Counted from the first letter of the stretch, positions 24,858-33,082 are shown. The stretch is 35,589 nucleotides of DNA from Falsiroseomonas oryzae (GCF_027856955.1 NZ_JAPSMD010000014.1:1-35589); one strand, 5' to 3'. The notes: generated by a model not told the origin, from the letters alone. Program-made: numbers and translations.

Positions 24858-26056
24858 CTCCGCCTCCGGAGCACGGTCAGTACGCCGGTCCAGTCGAGCG
24901 GACGGCTGTGCTCGCCATCGAAGGGGGCGACCTCGACACCGGAGTAGAAGCCGAGCAGCGGCACCGAGGAATCCAGGCCGCGCACCACCAGCTCCGCCTC
25001 CTCCACGGCCGATCCGCTGCGCGCGCTCGCCCGGCCGGCGCAGTCGATGTAGAGGCCGAGCAGCGTCTCCTGCCCGGCGACGCTGCGGTTCATCGCCTCC
25101 ACGCCGCGGCGCACGGAATCCAGCATGAGCCCGTTGTCGCGGCTCATGATCTGCACCAACGCCCCGCGCTCGAAGTCGGGCTCGAACAGCGTGATCGAGC
25201 CCTTGGCCGCGTCGGCGCTCAGGATCAGCCGGTTGACGTAGGACTTCTCGTCATATGGTGCGTAGGGATCGCCCTGCTTCTGGCCGAGCGTCGCCACCAG
25301 CGACAGCTCCTGGCCGCGCCCGCCGCCGATCGGCAGGCCGAGCATGCGCTCGATCACCTTCAGCGCCGGCTCGCCGTCCAGCTCGTAGACGGTGGCGCCG
25401 TCGATCCGGGTGATCTCCATGAAGGCGCTGACGGGGCGGCAGCCGTGCAGGATCTGCGTCTCGGCCTCGACATTCGGCGGGAAGACCAGCGCCGCGGCCA
25501 CATGCTTGCTGACGCCTTCGCCGTCGAACACCCAGGCGCCGGACATGTTCATGTCGGTGAGCAGGCCGCCGCCGACCAGATGCACGGGCGCATTGCCGAC
25601 GCCCTCGTTGAAGCCTGCGACGATGGAGCTTGCGTAGTGCAGCTTCGGCGGCTGGGTGCTGGCGACGCTGTCGAACAGCATCAGCACGACAGAGGCCTCG
25701 GCCACCGCCTGGCGGACCTGCGTGCCGATCTCGATGCCAGCGCGACGCTCGTCCTGGTCGAGGGCGTGGCTGAGGATGACGCGGGGCGTCGTCTCAGGGT
25801 CGTCGAAGGCGACGAGGCCGAGCTCGAACCCGCTGTAGCCGGACCCGGCCCGGCAGATGGCGCCGGCGGCGGAGCCGCCGACCACCGGCACCGGGCCGAA
25901 CGCCTCGCCGATCGCGGCGCGCACCGCGAAGGGATCCAGCTTGCCGCCGGAGAAGGCCATGAGCAGGGTCGGCGTCGGCCCACCCTCGCCGAGTGCGGCG
26001 ACCGCCTGCCGTACCGCCGAGACCGGGTCCGGGCTCTTCCCGTAGCCGACGCGCAT
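24854..26056 (-). CDS. FIST-domain sensor protein (NosP-like candidate)
   Basis: 400 residues. The ATG at 26056 is preferred over a GTG at 26068 because GGTGGGGGAT lies just upstream of it. A FIST N domain occupies about 25-210, with VVGGSAAGAICRAGSGYSG and VHLVGGGLLTDM, and a FIST C domain about 220-375, starting at DGATVYELDGEPALKVIERMLG. FIST proteins are soluble ligand sensors often encoded beside signalling proteins. In NosP of Pseudomonas and relatives, a FIST protein binds haem and nitric oxide and regulates a co-transcribed histidine kinase. The gene pairing here has the same logic, but haem binding cannot be judged from sequence alone and other ligands are possible. Confidence 0.85.
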   Translation of the reverse strand: MRVGYGKSPDPVSAVRQAVAALGEGGPTPTLLMAFSGGKLDPFAVRAAIGEAFGPVPVVGGSAAGAICRAGSGYSGFELGLVAFDDPETTPRVILSHALDQDERRAGIEIGTQVRQAVAEASVVLMLFDSVASTQPPKLHYASSIVAGFNEGVGNAPVHLVGGGLLTDMNMSGAWVFDGEGVSKHVAAALVFPPNVEAETQILHGCRPVSAFMEITRIDGATVYELDGEPALKVIERMLGLPIGGGRGQELSLVATLGQKQGDPYAPYDEKSYVNRLILSADAAKGSITLFEPDFERGALVQIMSRDNGLMLDSVRRGVEAMNRSVAGQETLLGLYIDCAGRASARSGSAVEEAELVVRGLDSSVPLLGFYSGVEVAPFDGEHSRPLDWTGVLTVLRRRR

Positions 26057-26412
26057 GACATCCCCCACCGGCCGCGGATGCGGCGCACGCAGCCCGAGCA
26101 GCCGGGGTGATGTGCCGCCGGGCGTGCGTCATTACCAAAATACGCTGCATTTATGGCTAGATCATGTATCAAACGTCAACCGGAGCGTGCAGTTGCGTAT
26201 CGCTTGATGAGACGCGGCCTGTTCCTACTTGGCTGAACGGATTGCCGCCGGGAAGGGTTCTGCACGCCGCGCGTCCCCCGGTCCCGGACTGCGCCGCGCA
26301 CGCCGAGCCGGGCGGGCACGCCGTCGTCGCGCCGGGTCTGCTCGCCGCGGGCCTTGCGGCACGGGGGGGCGGCGCCTAGGTTCCGCCGTCCACACGGGTC
26401 GGGGCCACACGG
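26057..26412. other. intergenic region between FIST gene and dapA
   Basis: 356 nt between divergent genes. The left half contains the FIST-kinase promoter in an AT-rich patch (about 26128-26178). I see no convincing gene; short open frames here have shadow-like composition. A promoter for dapA is expected in the right half, but I could not point to a clear -35/-10 pair. Confidence 0.55.
26150..26179 (-). promoter_or_regulatory. sigma-70-like promoter of the FIST-kinase operon
   Basis: Read on the minus strand: TTGACG (26179-26174), an 18-nt spacer, then CATAAA (26155-26150). It lies in the most AT-rich stretch of the region, about 95-120 nt before the FIST start, leaving a 5' UTR of roughly 80-90 nt. 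Only sequence match supports it. Confidence 0.5.
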
Positions 26413-27291
26413 ATGTTCAGGGGATCGCTGGTCGCGCTGATCACGCCCATGCAGGCGGATGGTGCCCTGGACAGGAGGGCCTTCGCTGAATTCGTGGAGT
26501 GGCAGATCGCGGAGGGAACCCAGGGGCTGATCCCCGTGGGTACCACCGGCGAGAGCCCGACGCTGACCCATGAGGAGCATCACGAGGTCGTCGAGGCCTG
26601 CGTCGCCGTGGCCAAGGGCCGCGTGCCCGTGATCGCCGGGACGGGCAGCAACTCCACCGCCGAGGCGGTGGACCTGACGCGCCACGCCAGGCAGTCCGGC
26701 GCGGACGCTGCCCTGGTCGTCACGCCCTACTACAACAAGCCGACCCAGGAAGGTCTCTACCGCCACTACATGGCGATCGCCGACGCCGTGGACCTGCCGA
26801 TCCTGATCTACAACATCCCCGGCCGCAGCGTGGTGGACATGAGCGTCGAGACCATGGCGCGGCTGGCGAAGCACCCGAACATCGTCGGCGTGAAGGACGC
26901 GACCGCGAACCTGACCCGCCCGCTTCACACCCGCGCAGCCTGCGGGCCGGAGTTCTGCCAGCTGTCCGGCGAGGATCATACCGCCGTGTCCTACCTGGCC
27001 GCGGGCGGGCATGGCTGCATCAGCGTCACCGCCAATATCGCCCCGCGCCTCTGCCGACAGATGCACGACGCCTGGGCCGAGGGCCGTGCGCAGGACGCGA
27101 TCGCCATCCAGGACCGGCTGGTGCCGGTGCACGACGCCATGTTCTGCGAGACCTCGCCCGGGCCCGTGAAGTATGCCGCCAGCCTGCTCGGCCGCAGCAC
27201 CGAATTCTGCCGGCTGCCGATGGCGCCGGTGGCGGAGAGCACGAAGCTGCGGGTCCGCGAAGCCATGACGGGGGCCGGCCTGCTCAACTGA
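26413..27291 (+). CDS. dapA: 4-hydroxy-tetrahydrodipicolinate synthase
   Basis: 292 residues, the family length. It condenses pyruvate with aspartate semialdehyde in the lysine/diaminopimelate pathway, in the cytoplasm. All key residues sit at E. coli-like positions: Schiff-base Lys161 (VGVKDAT), Tyr133 (YNIPGR), Thr44-Thr45 (GTTGES), Tyr107 (TPYYNKP) and Arg138. The TIM-barrel motif [14 protein letters not shown] is intact. smpB follows 16 nt downstream, a conserved alphaproteobacterial pair that is probably one transcript. Related aldolases (N-acetylneuraminate lyase, KDG aldolase) are less likely given the full residue set and the smpB neighbour. Confidence 0.95.
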   Translation: MFRGSLVALITPMQADGALDRRAFAEFVEWQIAEGTQGLIPVGTTGESPTLTHEEHHEVVEACVAVAKGRVPVIAGTGSNSTAEAVDLTRHARQSGADAALVVTPYYNKPTQEGLYRHYMAIADAVDLPILIYNIPGRSVVDMSVETMARLAKHPNIVGVKDATANLTRPLHTRAACGPEFCQLSGEDHTAVSYLAAGGHGCISVTANIAPRLCRQMHDAWAEGRAQDAIAIQDRLVPVHDAMFCETSPGPVKYAASLLGRSTEFCRLPMAPVAESTKLRVREAMTGAGLLN

Positions 27292-27307
27292 GCGGCCGCA
27301 TGGACGT

Positions 27308-27793
27308 ATGGCGGAACCCCGGAAGAAGGGCCTGATCAGCCACGGCATCGCCGCGCAGAACCGCAAGGCGCGCTTCGACTACAAGATCGGCGAGACGATC
27401 GAGGCCGGCGTCATGCTGGTCGGGCCGGAGGTGAAGAGCCTGCGCGCCGGCCGCGCGACCCTGTCGGAAGCCTGGGCCGGCGAGCGCGACGGCGAGATGT
27501 GGCTGTTCAACTGCTACATCCCGGAATGGCAGGCCGGCAGCTTCGCCGCGAAGTTCGAGCCGCGCCGCCCGCGCAAGCTGCTGCTGCACAGGAAGCAGGT
27601 GCGCGAGCTGATCGGCAGCATCACGCGCGAGGGCACGACGCTGGTGCCCATGGACATCCATTTCAACGAGCGCGGCGTGGCGAAGGTCACGCTCGGCCTG
27701 GCCGAGGGCAAGAAGAAGCACGACAAGCGCGCCGCCATCGCCGCCCGCGACTGGCAGCGCGACAAGGCGCGGCTGATGCGGGACAAGGGCTGA
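27308..27793 (+). CDS. smpB: SsrA-binding protein SmpB
   Basis: 161 residues, the normal length. It binds tmRNA and delivers it to stalled ribosomes for trans-translation. Typical features are [13 protein letters not shown] near 15-27, [25 protein letters not shown] near 32-56 and a basic C-terminal tail rich in Lys and Arg ([23 protein letters not shown]) that enters the mRNA channel. It lies directly behind dapA and is probably co-transcribed. No tmRNA gene was seen in the window. Confidence 0.96.
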   Translation: MAEPRKKGLISHGIAAQNRKARFDYKIGETIEAGVMLVGPEVKSLRAGRATLSEAWAGERDGEMWLFNCYIPEWQAGSFAAKFEPRRPRKLLLHRKQVRELIGSITREGTTLVPMDIHFNERGVAKVTLGLAEGKKKHDKRAAIAARDWQRDKARLMRDKG

Positions 27794-27856
27794 TCGCCGT
27801 CGCCTTCCGCGCGCGGTGCAGACATCGTGGAGGCAACTGTCCCGCTGGGCCCTTGG

Positions 27857-27885
27857 TTGACGTTCGATCCATCTTCGTCTTGATT
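27857..27885 (+). promoter_or_regulatory. possible promoter of the small lipoprotein gene
   Basis: TTGACG (27857-27862), a 17-nt spacer, then TTGATT (27880-27885), 26 nt before the ATG at 27912. The -35 is good and the -10 weak. The first 16 nt resemble the FIST-kinase promoter (see findings). Confidence 0.4.
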
Positions 27886-27911
27886 GCAAGCGGAACGAAG
27901 AGGGCCAGCCG

Positions 27912-28316
27912 ATGCCCAGACGCCACGCTGTTGCTGCGCTTGCGCTGGCCCTGGGAGGGTGCGCGGCGCAGCCATCCGCGCCGGCGCCACCGGATCGCGC
28001 GACGGTGCGGGTCGGAGAGGTGGCATCGCTCGGCGGCGTCTACTGGGTCAACACCGCAGCAGGATGCGCCTCCCAGCTCGTGGCCGTGCGGAGTGTGGAA
28101 CTGGCATCCGGCGCGGAATACGTTGCGCTGACCGTCGTGCCGCAGCGTGTACGGACGTGGCAGTGCGGGAACACCGTCGATGGGGCTGTCATCTCAGCGC
28201 GCGGCCTCCGCGCAACGGGCGACGCCCCTGTAAACGTTGAATATCTGGTCGCGTACGATACCGTTGTCGGTCCGCGTACCTCGCGGCATGTGCGCCAGGT
28301 CACAGTCACGCCGTAG
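27912..28316 (+). CDS. small predicted lipoprotein of unknown function
   Basis: 134 residues. The N-terminus MPRRHAVAALALALGGC is a lipoprotein signal with Cys17 as the lipidation site (lipobox LGGC). The mature part starts with a Pro/Ala-rich linker and then looks like a small all-beta domain containing two more cysteines, Cys52 and Cys85, which could form a disulfide in the periplasm. I do not recognise the family. The ATG has GAGGG upstream and a possible promoter of its own. Its 3' end overlaps the convergent rhodanese-like gene by 11 nt. Confidence 0.7.
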   Translation: MPRRHAVAALALALGGCAAQPSAPAPPDRATVRVGEVASLGGVYWVNTAAGCASQLVAVRSVELASGAEYVALTVVPQRVRTWQCGNTVDGAVISARGLRATGDAPVNVEYLVAYDTVVGPRTSRHVRQVTVTP

Positions 28317-28785
28317 ATCGCTGCAGCACACGCCGCAATCCCGGACCCTCGAAGGTGCCGAGCCATCCGTCGAGGACCGAGTGCGCACGGTAGCCGCGGC
28401 GTTCGAGCGTCTCGGCCGCCGCCTGCGAGCGTAGTCCGACGGAGCAGAGGACGAGCACTTCCCGCGGCGGCAGGCCGACGGCGTTCGATACGGCCGCGAC
28501 GAACGCTTCAGCATCCCGTTCGGTCGGAGGTCCGCGCCAATTGTCGGATCCGAACACGAGGGCGATGTGCGGCAGCGTCGGGCGCCCGTCGCGGGCATGT
28601 TCGGATGTGCCGCGCACGTCAATCAGCGGCATGCCGGCGAACGGCGGATCCAGCACGTCTTCCGCCATCAGAAGTGGGCGTGAAGCGCCACGCGGGCCGG
28701 CATCCGGCCCGACGCGAGCGCAAGCCGAAAGCGCAACGCCGGACGCACCGGCAATCATGGCGCACCGCCGAGTCACGCCCAGCAT
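28306..28785 (-). CDS. rhodanese-like exported (lipo)protein
   Basis: 159 residues from the ATG at 28785 (MLGVTRRC); ATG at 28758 is an alternative, and a longer frame upstream to 29088 runs into the divergent amidohydrolase gene and is rejected. The N-terminus has a twin-arginine pair (TRRCAMI), a hydrophobic stretch and a lipobox-like LSAC with Cys22, so a Tat-type lipoprotein is possible. The rhodanese fold is seen from PLIDVRGTSEH (about 53-63) to VLDGWLGTFEG (about 137-147), with active-site Cys114 in LVLCSVGLRS, the loop that carries persulfide in sulfurtransferases. A function in periplasmic sulfur transfer is inferred. It overlaps the preceding lipoprotein gene tail to tail by 11 nt. 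Confidence 0.75.
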   Translation of the reverse strand: MLGVTRRCAMIAGASGVALSACARVGPDAGPRGASRPLLMAEDVLDPPFAGMPLIDVRGTSEHARDGRPTLPHIALVFGSDNWRGPPTERDAEAFVAAVSNAVGLPPREVLVLCSVGLRSQAAAETLERRGYRAHSVLDGWLGTFEGPGLRRVLQRSTA

Positions 28786-28887
28786 ACACAGCTCCGCCCG
28801 CCGCACGGCGCGAAACCATAACGACTGCGCGACGGGCAGCGCAATCGGCTCTTCCGGGATCGAAAGAGGCAGGAGTAGGAAGGCGCG

Positions 28888-30423
28888 ATGTTGATCCTGC
28901 GTGGCGGCTGGGTTCTGACCGATCCGGCAAGAGGCACCGTCATCCGCGATGGCGCGGTGCGCATCGAAGGCGGCGTCGTCGCCGAAGCCGGCACGGCCGT
29001 CGGCATGATGCGCCTCCATCCCGATGCCGAGGTGATCGGCAGCGCGGACGCCATTGTCATGCCCGGCCTGATCGACGCCCACAGCCACGGGCGCGGCCTC
29101 AGCCCGATCCAGAAGGGCGTGCTCTACGACTACCTGGAGAACGCCTTCCTAGACTGGTCCACCATGGCCTATCTGCCGAACGAACTCTGCGCCGCGCTCT
29201 CGGCGGTGCGGCACCTGCGCTACGGCTGCACCACCATCCACCACACCGGCTGGAACGACGAGGGGCCTAACGCGACGGAGGAGGCGCGCAAGGCGATCCG
29301 CGCCTATGCCGAGGCCGGGATCCGCCTCGCCTACAGCCCGGCCGTGCGCAACCGGAACAAGTTCTGCGTGGACGAACAGGCCTTCGCCGCGACCCTGCCG
29401 CCGGACCTCGCCGAGTTCGTGCGCCCCTTCATCGCCTACGACGCCGAGGCGATCGAGCAGGGCTACATGGACCAGTTCGAGGCGCTGCACGCCGAATTCG
29501 ACGGCCCGATGAGCCGCGTCTTCCACGGCCCCTCCTGGGCGCATGGCACGACGGAGCGCTTCTTCGCCCGGGTGCGGGACAGCGCCGCCGCCAAGGGCGG
29601 CATCCCGATCCACATCCACACGCTGCAGACGCCGCACCAGCGCGCCTACGGCTTCAAGGCCTTCGGCAAGTCGCTGGTGGCCTATCTCGACGGGCTCGGC
29701 CTCCTCGCGCCGAACGTCACGCTCGGCCACGCCGTCTGGCTCAGCGAGGCCGACATCGCGCTGCTCGCCGCCCGTGGCGCGAGCACGACGCACCATGCCT
29801 CCTGCAACCTGCATGTCCGCAACGGCATCTCGCCCGTCGTGCCGCTGCTGCGCGCCGGGGTGAACGTCGCCATGGGCATCGACGACAAGTCCATCAACGA
29901 CGACGACGATCCGTTCATGGAACTGCGGCTGATCCACATGCTGGCGCGCGTGCCCGGCTTCGACCTCGGCGCGGAGACGCGGCTGCAGGCCACCGAGGTG
30001 CTGGCGATGGGCACGGTGAATGCCGCGCGCAGCCTTGGCATGGCGGGCCTCGGCACGCTGGCGCCGGGCGCGCCCGCTGACGCGATCGTGCTCGACACCG
30101 CGGAGATGCTGCGCGACCCCTGGACCAGCGGGCGCCTGGCCATCCCCGACTTGGTCCTGTTGCGCGCCAAGGGCAGCCACACGCGCCACGTCGTGGTGGA
30201 CGGTCGGGTCGTGCTGCGTGACGGGCGCATCGCCACGCTCGACGTCGAAGCGCTCTATGCGGAGATCCGCCGCTGGGTCGCGAAGCACGGGGATGCGGCG
30301 GCGGATCCGCGCAAGGTGGAGTCGATCCGCCGCCTCAAGCCGTATTTCCACGCCTGGCATCGCGACATGCTGCGGCACCTGGACGTCACCGTGCCGCACT
30401 ATATGCTGAACGGCGCCCGCTGA
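28888..30423 (+). CDS. amidohydrolase-superfamily metalloenzyme
   Basis: 511 residues; ATG with AGGAGTAGGA upstream. It has the TRZ/ATZ and SAH-deaminase-like layout: a small N-terminal beta domain, a TIM barrel, and a C-terminal beta part with APGAPADAIVLD. Metal ligands seen are His65 and His67 (DAHSHG), His244 (HIHTLQ), His281 (LGHAVW) and Asp332 (GIDD). The Glu normally found three residues after the barrel His (HxxE), which acts as proton shuttle in deaminases of this group, is Gln247 here, so deamination is not assured. The last 60 residues (HAWHRDMLRHLDVTVPHYMLN) are an extension I do not recognise. Substrate unknown; hydrolysis of a cyclic amidine, guanine-like or urea-type compound is typical of the group. 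Confidence 0.85.
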   Translation: MLILRGGWVLTDPARGTVIRDGAVRIEGGVVAEAGTAVGMMRLHPDAEVIGSADAIVMPGLIDAHSHGRGLSPIQKGVLYDYLENAFLDWSTMAYLPNELCAALSAVRHLRYGCTTIHHTGWNDEGPNATEEARKAIRAYAEAGIRLAYSPAVRNRNKFCVDEQAFAATLPPDLAEFVRPFIAYDAEAIEQGYMDQFEALHAEFDGPMSRVFHGPSWAHGTTERFFARVRDSAAAKGGIPIHIHTLQTPHQRAYGFKAFGKSLVAYLDGLGLLAPNVTLGHAVWLSEADIALLAARGASTTHHASCNLHVRNGISPVVPLLRAGVNVAMGIDDKSINDDDDPFMELRLIHMLARVPGFDLGAETRLQATEVLAMGTVNAARSLGMAGLGTLAPGAPADAIVLDTAEMLRDPWTSGRLAIPDLVLLRAKGSHTRHVVVDGRVVLRDGRIATLDVEALYAEIRRWVAKHGDAAADPRKVESIRRLKPYFHAWHRDMLRHLDVTVPHYMLNGAR

Positions 30424-30432
30424 GAGGCCGGC

Positions 30433-31125
30433 TCAGCGGCCGCGCACCGCATCGAGCATGTGCCGCGCCGCGGGCTCGGCGGAGGCCGGGTTCTGGCCGG
30501 TGACCAGGTTCCCGTCGCGGATCGCGAAGGGCGCGAAATCCGGCCCGCTCTCGAAGCGCCCGCCGAGGTCGCGCAGCCGCGTCTCCAGCAGGAAGGGCAT
30601 CACGTCGGTCAGGCCGGCGGAGGCTTCCTCGGCGTTGGTGAAGCCGTTGACGCGCCTTCCCTCCACCACCGGACGCCCATCGGCGCGGCGTGCGCCCACC
30701 AGGCCGGCCGGGCCGTGGCAGACGGCGCCCACCGGCTTGCCGGCCTCGAACAGCGCGCCGACAAGCGCGGCCAGCGGGCGGCTCTCCGGCAGGTCCCACA
30801 TCGTCCCATGGCCGCCGGGGATGAAGATGCCGACCAGGTCGTCCGGCGCCTGCCCCTCCAGTGGCGGCGTGTCGCGCAGGGCGGCCATCGCCGTGGCATC
30901 GCCGAGGAAGCGGTTGACGGCGGAGGGGTTGTGCGAGGCCTCCTCATGCAGGCTGGTCGGGTCGGCCGGCGGCTGGCCGCCCGCGATGCTGGCCAGCGCG
31001 ACATCGATCCCCGCATCCCGGAAGGCCCAGTAGGGCGCCGCAAGCTCCTCCCAGTAGAAGCCGGTGGCGCGCCCGGTATCGCCCAGCCGGGCATGGCTGG
31101 TGAGGACGATGAGCAGCTTCGGCAT
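30433..31125 (-). CDS. DJ-1/PfpI-family protein (Hsp31/HchA-like)
   Basis: 230 residues from the ATG at 31125, chosen because AAGGAGTG lies just upstream; an in-frame start at 31230 adds an arginine-rich stretch that is not family-like. The class I glutamine-amidotransferase-like fold shows the nucleophile elbow GAVCHGPAGL with Cys136-His137, and Glu26 (YWEEL) in the usual position of the acid that polarises the cysteine. FIPGGHGTMWDLPES near 101-115 is typical. Close relatives are glutathione-independent glyoxalases (glyoxalase III) and deglycase/chaperone proteins, so methylglyoxal detoxification or protein repair is likely. It converges with the amidohydrolase (9 nt apart). Confidence 0.9.
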   Translation of the reverse strand: MPKLLIVLTSHARLGDTGRATGFYWEELAAPYWAFRDAGIDVALASIAGGQPPADPTSLHEEASHNPSAVNRFLGDATAMAALRDTPPLEGQAPDDLVGIFIPGGHGTMWDLPESRPLAALVGALFEAGKPVGAVCHGPAGLVGARRADGRPVVEGRRVNGFTNAEEASAGLTDVMPFLLETRLRDLGGRFESGPDFAPFAIRDGNLVTGQNPASAEPAARHMLDAVRGR

Positions 31126-31271
31126 GGGCCGGCACTCCTTCCTTCGGTGCCAGCGAGGATGACGGGCCGGGCCCGGGCGACGGAAATCACATGCCGGCTG
31201 GCAGAGGCGGTTCGGACCCGGCCCTTGCATCCTCGGCGTCTCCGCGCACCTATCGCCGGCGAGGAGATGAC

Positions 31272-31943
31272 ATGCCGGACGAGGACGAGGTTCCGCTGAC
31301 CGGGAAGGTCCGCGACAAGCTGGTCGCGGCGAAGCAGGGCTGGGCGCGCGAGGGCCGACTGCTGACCGGCACCAGCGGCGACCCGCTGGTGGACCGCCTC
31401 CCGCCGGGCCAGCGCCTTGTGCAGGACTTCCCCGTGCTCGACCTCGGCGTGCAGCCTGATGTGAACCCGGCCAACTGGCGCCTGCGCATCGAGGGGCTGG
31501 TGATGGCGCCGGTCCGCCTGACCCTGGAGGAGTTCATGGCGCTGCCGCAGGCGGAGCGCGTGAACGACATCCACTGCGTGACTCAGTGGAGCCGCTACGA
31601 CAATGCATGGCGCGGCGTCTCCGTGCGCACGCTGCTGGAGCTGGCCCGCCCCAAGGAGGAGGCGCGCTTCGTCGCGCTCACCTCCTATGACGGCTACTCC
31701 ACCAACCTCGCCATGGATGACTTCGCGCGGGAGGAGAACCTCTTCGCCCATGGCTGGGCCGGCGCGCCGCTGGAGCGGCAGCATGGCGGTCCGGTGCGGC
31801 TGGTTGTGCCGCACCTCTATTTCTGGAAGTCGCCGAAATGGGTGACGCGCATCGAACTGCTGCGGGAGGACCGGCCGGGCTTCTGGGAAGTCCGCGGCTA
31901 CCACAACCGCGGCGACCCCTGGATGGAGGAGCGGTATGGATGA
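31272..31943 (+). CDS. sulfite-oxidase-fold molybdopterin oxidoreductase
   Basis: 223 residues; ATG at 31272 with GAGGAG upstream. It has the oxidoreductase molybdopterin-binding domain of the sulfite oxidase family: GLVMAPVRLTLEEFMALP near 75-92, the Mo-ligating Cys102 in DIHCVTQWSRYD, and GGPVRLVVPHLYFWKSPKW near the end. Unlike MsrP/YedY there is no Tat signal and no haem or dimerisation domain, so it is predicted cytosolic and needs Moco made elsewhere. The substrate is unknown; sulfite or sulfoxide chemistry is only suggested by family. Its last 8 nt overlap the glutathione peroxidase gene, so the two are likely co-expressed. Confidence 0.88.
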   Translation: MPDEDEVPLTGKVRDKLVAAKQGWAREGRLLTGTSGDPLVDRLPPGQRLVQDFPVLDLGVQPDVNPANWRLRIEGLVMAPVRLTLEEFMALPQAERVNDIHCVTQWSRYDNAWRGVSVRTLLELARPKEEARFVALTSYDGYSTNLAMDDFAREENLFAHGWAGAPLERQHGGPVRLVVPHLYFWKSPKWVTRIELLREDRPGFWEVRGYHNRGDPWMEERYG

Positions 31944-32490
31944 GATCCCGCGTCGCGCGCTGCTGGCGGCGCCCCTGCTGATGGCGACCGGGGCCGCGGC
32001 CCAGCCGCAGACTGCCTTCGGCTTCACGCTGCCTGCATTGGAGGGCGGCGACCTGTCGCTCGCCGAGTTCCACGGCCGTGCGCTGCTGGTGGTGAACACG
32101 GCCAGCTTCTGCGGCTACACCCCGCAATACGCCGCGCTGCAGCGCCTGCACGACCGCTTCGAGGCGCGCGGCTTCGCCGTGATCGGCGTTCCGTCCAACG
32201 ACTTCAACCAGGAGAGCCGCGACAACGCCGCGATCCGGCAGTTCTGCGACACGATGTACGGTATCACCTTCCCGATGGCGGCGCTGACCAGCGTGCGCGG
32301 GCAGGGGGCGCACCCGCTATTCGCCTGGCTCGCGGCGCGCGCCGGTGGGCCGCCGCGCTGGAACTTCCACAAGTATCTCGTCGCTCGCGACGGCACGACC
32401 GTGCGCGCCTTCACGACGAGCACCGAGCCGGAGGCACCGGCACTGGTCCGCGCCATCGAGGCCGCTCTGGAGGGGCGGTCCCTCGTCTGA
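31936..32490 (+). CDS. exported glutathione-peroxidase-family thiol peroxidase
   Basis: 184 residues; ATG at 31936 with GGAGGAGCGG upstream and 8-nt overlap with the molybdoenzyme gene. An N-terminal signal (IPRRALLAAPLLMATGAAA) has a twin-arginine pair, so export is likely and Tat is possible. The catalytic tetrad is present: Cys59 (NTASFCGYT), Gln92 (PSNDFNQE), and Trp142 and Asn143 (RWNFHKY). Cys104 (QFCDTMYG) lies 45 residues after Cys59, where thioredoxin-dependent Cys-GPx enzymes have the resolving cysteine. It reduces peroxides, probably with a thioredoxin-like donor rather than glutathione. Most bacterial relatives are cytosolic, so the signal peptide is notable. Confidence 0.9.
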   Translation: MDEIPRRALLAAPLLMATGAAAQPQTAFGFTLPALEGGDLSLAEFHGRALLVVNTASFCGYTPQYAALQRLHDRFEARGFAVIGVPSNDFNQESRDNAAIRQFCDTMYGITFPMAALTSVRGQGAHPLFAWLAARAGGPPRWNFHKYLVARDGTTVRAFTTSTEPEAPALVRAIEAALEGRSLV

Positions 32491-32518
32491 CGCGCGCCGG
32501 GCCTCGCCAGGGCGCGCG
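32491..32518. terminator. 8-bp hairpin after the peroxidase gene
   Basis: CGCGCGCC (32491-32498) pairs perfectly with GGCGCGCG (32511-32518) across a 12-nt loop, starting right after the peroxidase stop and before the convergent GNAT gene end. No T-tract. Confidence 0.45.
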
Positions 32519-32569
32519 ACGGCAGCGTCCGCGCCGACGAGGCGCGCACGATTCCTCGCGCATCAGGCG

Positions 32570-33079
32570 CTACGGGGTGCCTGGGCCCAGGCGCAGTTCG
32601 AAGCGCTGCTCCGTCACCGTCGCGCCCCAGCGGGCCCCGCTTTGCTGCTCGACCAGGCGGAACCCGGCCTCCTCGTAGAGCCACCTTGCCGCGTCGAGAC
32701 CGGCGAAGGTCCAGAGGTCGAGGCGCCGTATGGCGCCGGCGCGACAGAAGGCCAAGGCCTCGCCCAGCAGCGCCCGCCCTGTGCCGCGGCCGCGCAGCGC
32801 CTCGGAGACCAGGAACCAGCGTAGATGCGCCCTTGCCTCGTCGGCGCGCTGGATGGCGATGCAGCCCTCGATCCGGCCATCCTGCCGGGCCAGCCACAAC
32901 CCGTCGCCGCGCGCCTCCAGCGTCTCGCAGAAGGCCGCGACCTCGCGCGCAACCAGGCTTTCGAAGGCCAGCCCGAAGCCCGCGAGCCGCGCATAGCTGA
33001 CGGCGTGCAGCTCCGCGATGCGGCCGATCGCGCCGGGGCCGTAGCCGCGGCTGATCGTCAGGGAGGGCGGCTGTGGCAC
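32570..33079 (-). CDS. GNAT-family N-acetyltransferase
   Basis: 169 residues, starting at GTG 33079, 3 nt after the stop of the uracil-DNA glycosylase gene, so translation is probably coupled. The acetyl-CoA-binding motif LRGRGTGRALLGEALAF (about 95-111) follows a beta strand ending in WFLVSEA, as in GNAT enzymes, and the C-terminal part (ARWLYEEAGFRLV) matches motif B. The acceptor is unknown: small molecule or protein N-terminus/lysine are both possible. It is third in a probable NYN-UDG-GNAT operon. Confidence 0.85.
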   Translation of the reverse strand: MPQPPSLTISRGYGPGAIGRIAELHAVSYARLAGFGLAFESLVAREVAAFCETLEARGDGLWLARQDGRIEGCIAIQRADEARAHLRWFLVSEALRGRGTGRALLGEALAFCRAGAIRRLDLWTFAGLDAARWLYEEAGFRLVEQQSGARWGATVTEQRFELRLGPGTP

Positions 33080-33082
33080 GGC

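Noticed and set aside
24854-26056. FIST-kinase pair as a complete two-component system
   Set aside because: No receiver domain or response regulator is present nearby; only the sensor and kinase half is supported.
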